Shown here: positions 63,793 through 64,000 of the stretch, piece by piece
Position numbering within the stretch: the stretch's first letter is position 1
Layout: every line of letters begins with the position of its first letter
DNA from: Mucilaginibacter sp. KACC 22773
Lineage (GTDB): Bacteria > Bacteroidota > Bacteroidia > Sphingobacteriales > Sphingobacteriaceae
NCBI RefSeq assembly: GCF_028736215.1
Contig: NZ_CP117883.1
Span: forward strand, 3,162,001 to 3,226,000
Direction: 5' to 3'
DNA: 64,000 bases
The notes under the pieces: generated by a model
Told to the model about the DNA's origin: nothing
Database searches by the model: none
What the model saw: the letters and a program-made list of their open reading frames with translations, nothing else
Made by a program: the position numbers and the translations under genes

Positions 63793-64000
63793 TTAATTTG
63801 CAAACGCATCCAATGCCGCTGTAGGTTTGCCCGCGGTATCAAAGGCGCCTAAACCATAGCCCTGCCAGTTGTTATAGGCTTCGGGCTCCCAGTAAAAAAC
63901 ACCTTTACCGCTGCTTCCATTTACAGATTTTACCTTGCTGATAATATCCGACAGAAAAGCTTTTGCTTCGGCCGGTGCGCCGGCTTCCATCCCAACTTCA
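63793..64000 (-). CDS. C-terminal end of a GH53-like glycoside hydrolase, cut by the window edge
   Basis: The frame enters from beyond 64000 and ends at 63793. The visible ~68 residues include GKGVFYWEPEAYNNWQGYGLGAF, then GKPTAALDAF. This is the C-terminal pattern of GH53 endo-beta-1,4-galactanases, where the W-E-P region lines the sugar site. An in-frame ATG at 63990 is internal, not the start. The catalytic glutamates lie outside the window. The family call rests on this tail only. Confidence 0.7.
   Translation of the reverse strand, partial: EVGMEAGAPAEAKAFLSDIISKVKSVNGSSGKGVFYWEPEAYNNWQGYGLGAFDTAGKPTAALDAFAN

Noticed and set aside
1..64000. CRISPR array, tRNA or rRNA genes, phage or transposase genes
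   Set aside because: No regular spacer-repeat series, cloverleaf-like intergenic segment, rRNA stretch, integrase or transposase frame was seen on reading both strands.

Overview
The window looks like a chromosome segment of a Bacteroidota bacterium, most likely family Sphingobacteriaceae (Mucilaginibacter- or Pedobacter-like). The evidence is TonB-dependent receptors with CarboxypepD-like N-termini, a Reg_prop hybrid histidine kinase, DUF3857 and DUF2723 proteins, promoters of the TTG-N20-TAnnTTTG type, and weak Shine-Dalgarno sequences. The genus is inferred from overall character and no search was run. No rRNA, tRNA, CRISPR array, transposase or prophage gene was seen.

Layout. 1-5.4 kb: hemF, an MFS transporter, a cold-shock protein, a 1-Cys peroxiredoxin and a GH15 hydrolase. 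5.4-7.9 kb: a palindromic repeat cluster, then a fused trehalose-6-phosphate synthase/phosphatase convergent with the GH15 gene. 8-10 kb: two near-identical secreted 159-residue proteins, a tandem duplication that kept its promoter and terminator and is separated by two unrelated inverted-repeat elements. 10-12.4 kb: an SDR, an MFS transporter and a decayed Crp/Fnr remnant. 12.8-13.9 kb: a protein with DAC-like (diadenylate cyclase) motifs.

14.0-27.5 kb is the most striking block. It holds seven tightly packed minus-strand genes in transcription order: HD-PycTM, polyphosphate kinase, an SdiA-regulated-type lipoprotein, a PAP2 phosphatase, a metallophosphatase fused to an outer-membrane barrel, a GAF protein, and a second barrel protein. 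Both barrel proteins carry a conserved region with GDWDR and PRDRDQ motifs that resembles an atypical kinase core. I propose a phosphate or polyphosphate signalling system that spans the envelope. This is inference.

27.7-35.4 kb holds a transglutaminase-like protein, a DUF2723 membrane protein and a RemB/Wzi-like outer-membrane protein. 35.8-40.3 kb is a cobalamin locus: riboswitch, BtuB-like receptor and a small membrane protein, then an intrinsic terminator, a sirtuin and a Dph6-like PP-loop enzyme. 40.4-42.8 kb: truA, a degenerate DEAD-box protein and a VF530 protein. 43-47.4 kb: a 1431-residue hybrid kinase. 47.4-51 kb: housekeeping genes (YceH, YycJ-like, MtfA-like, DUF92). 51.1-52.3 kb: an XRE-regulator/AbiEii-type nucleotidyltransferase pair with an inverted repeat at its promoter. 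52.6-64 kb: a methyltransferase, an AraC regulator, a TonB receptor, a barrel-less MG2/plug protein, a DUF5009-type membrane protein, a ThuA protein and the end of a GH53-like hydrolase cut by the window edge.
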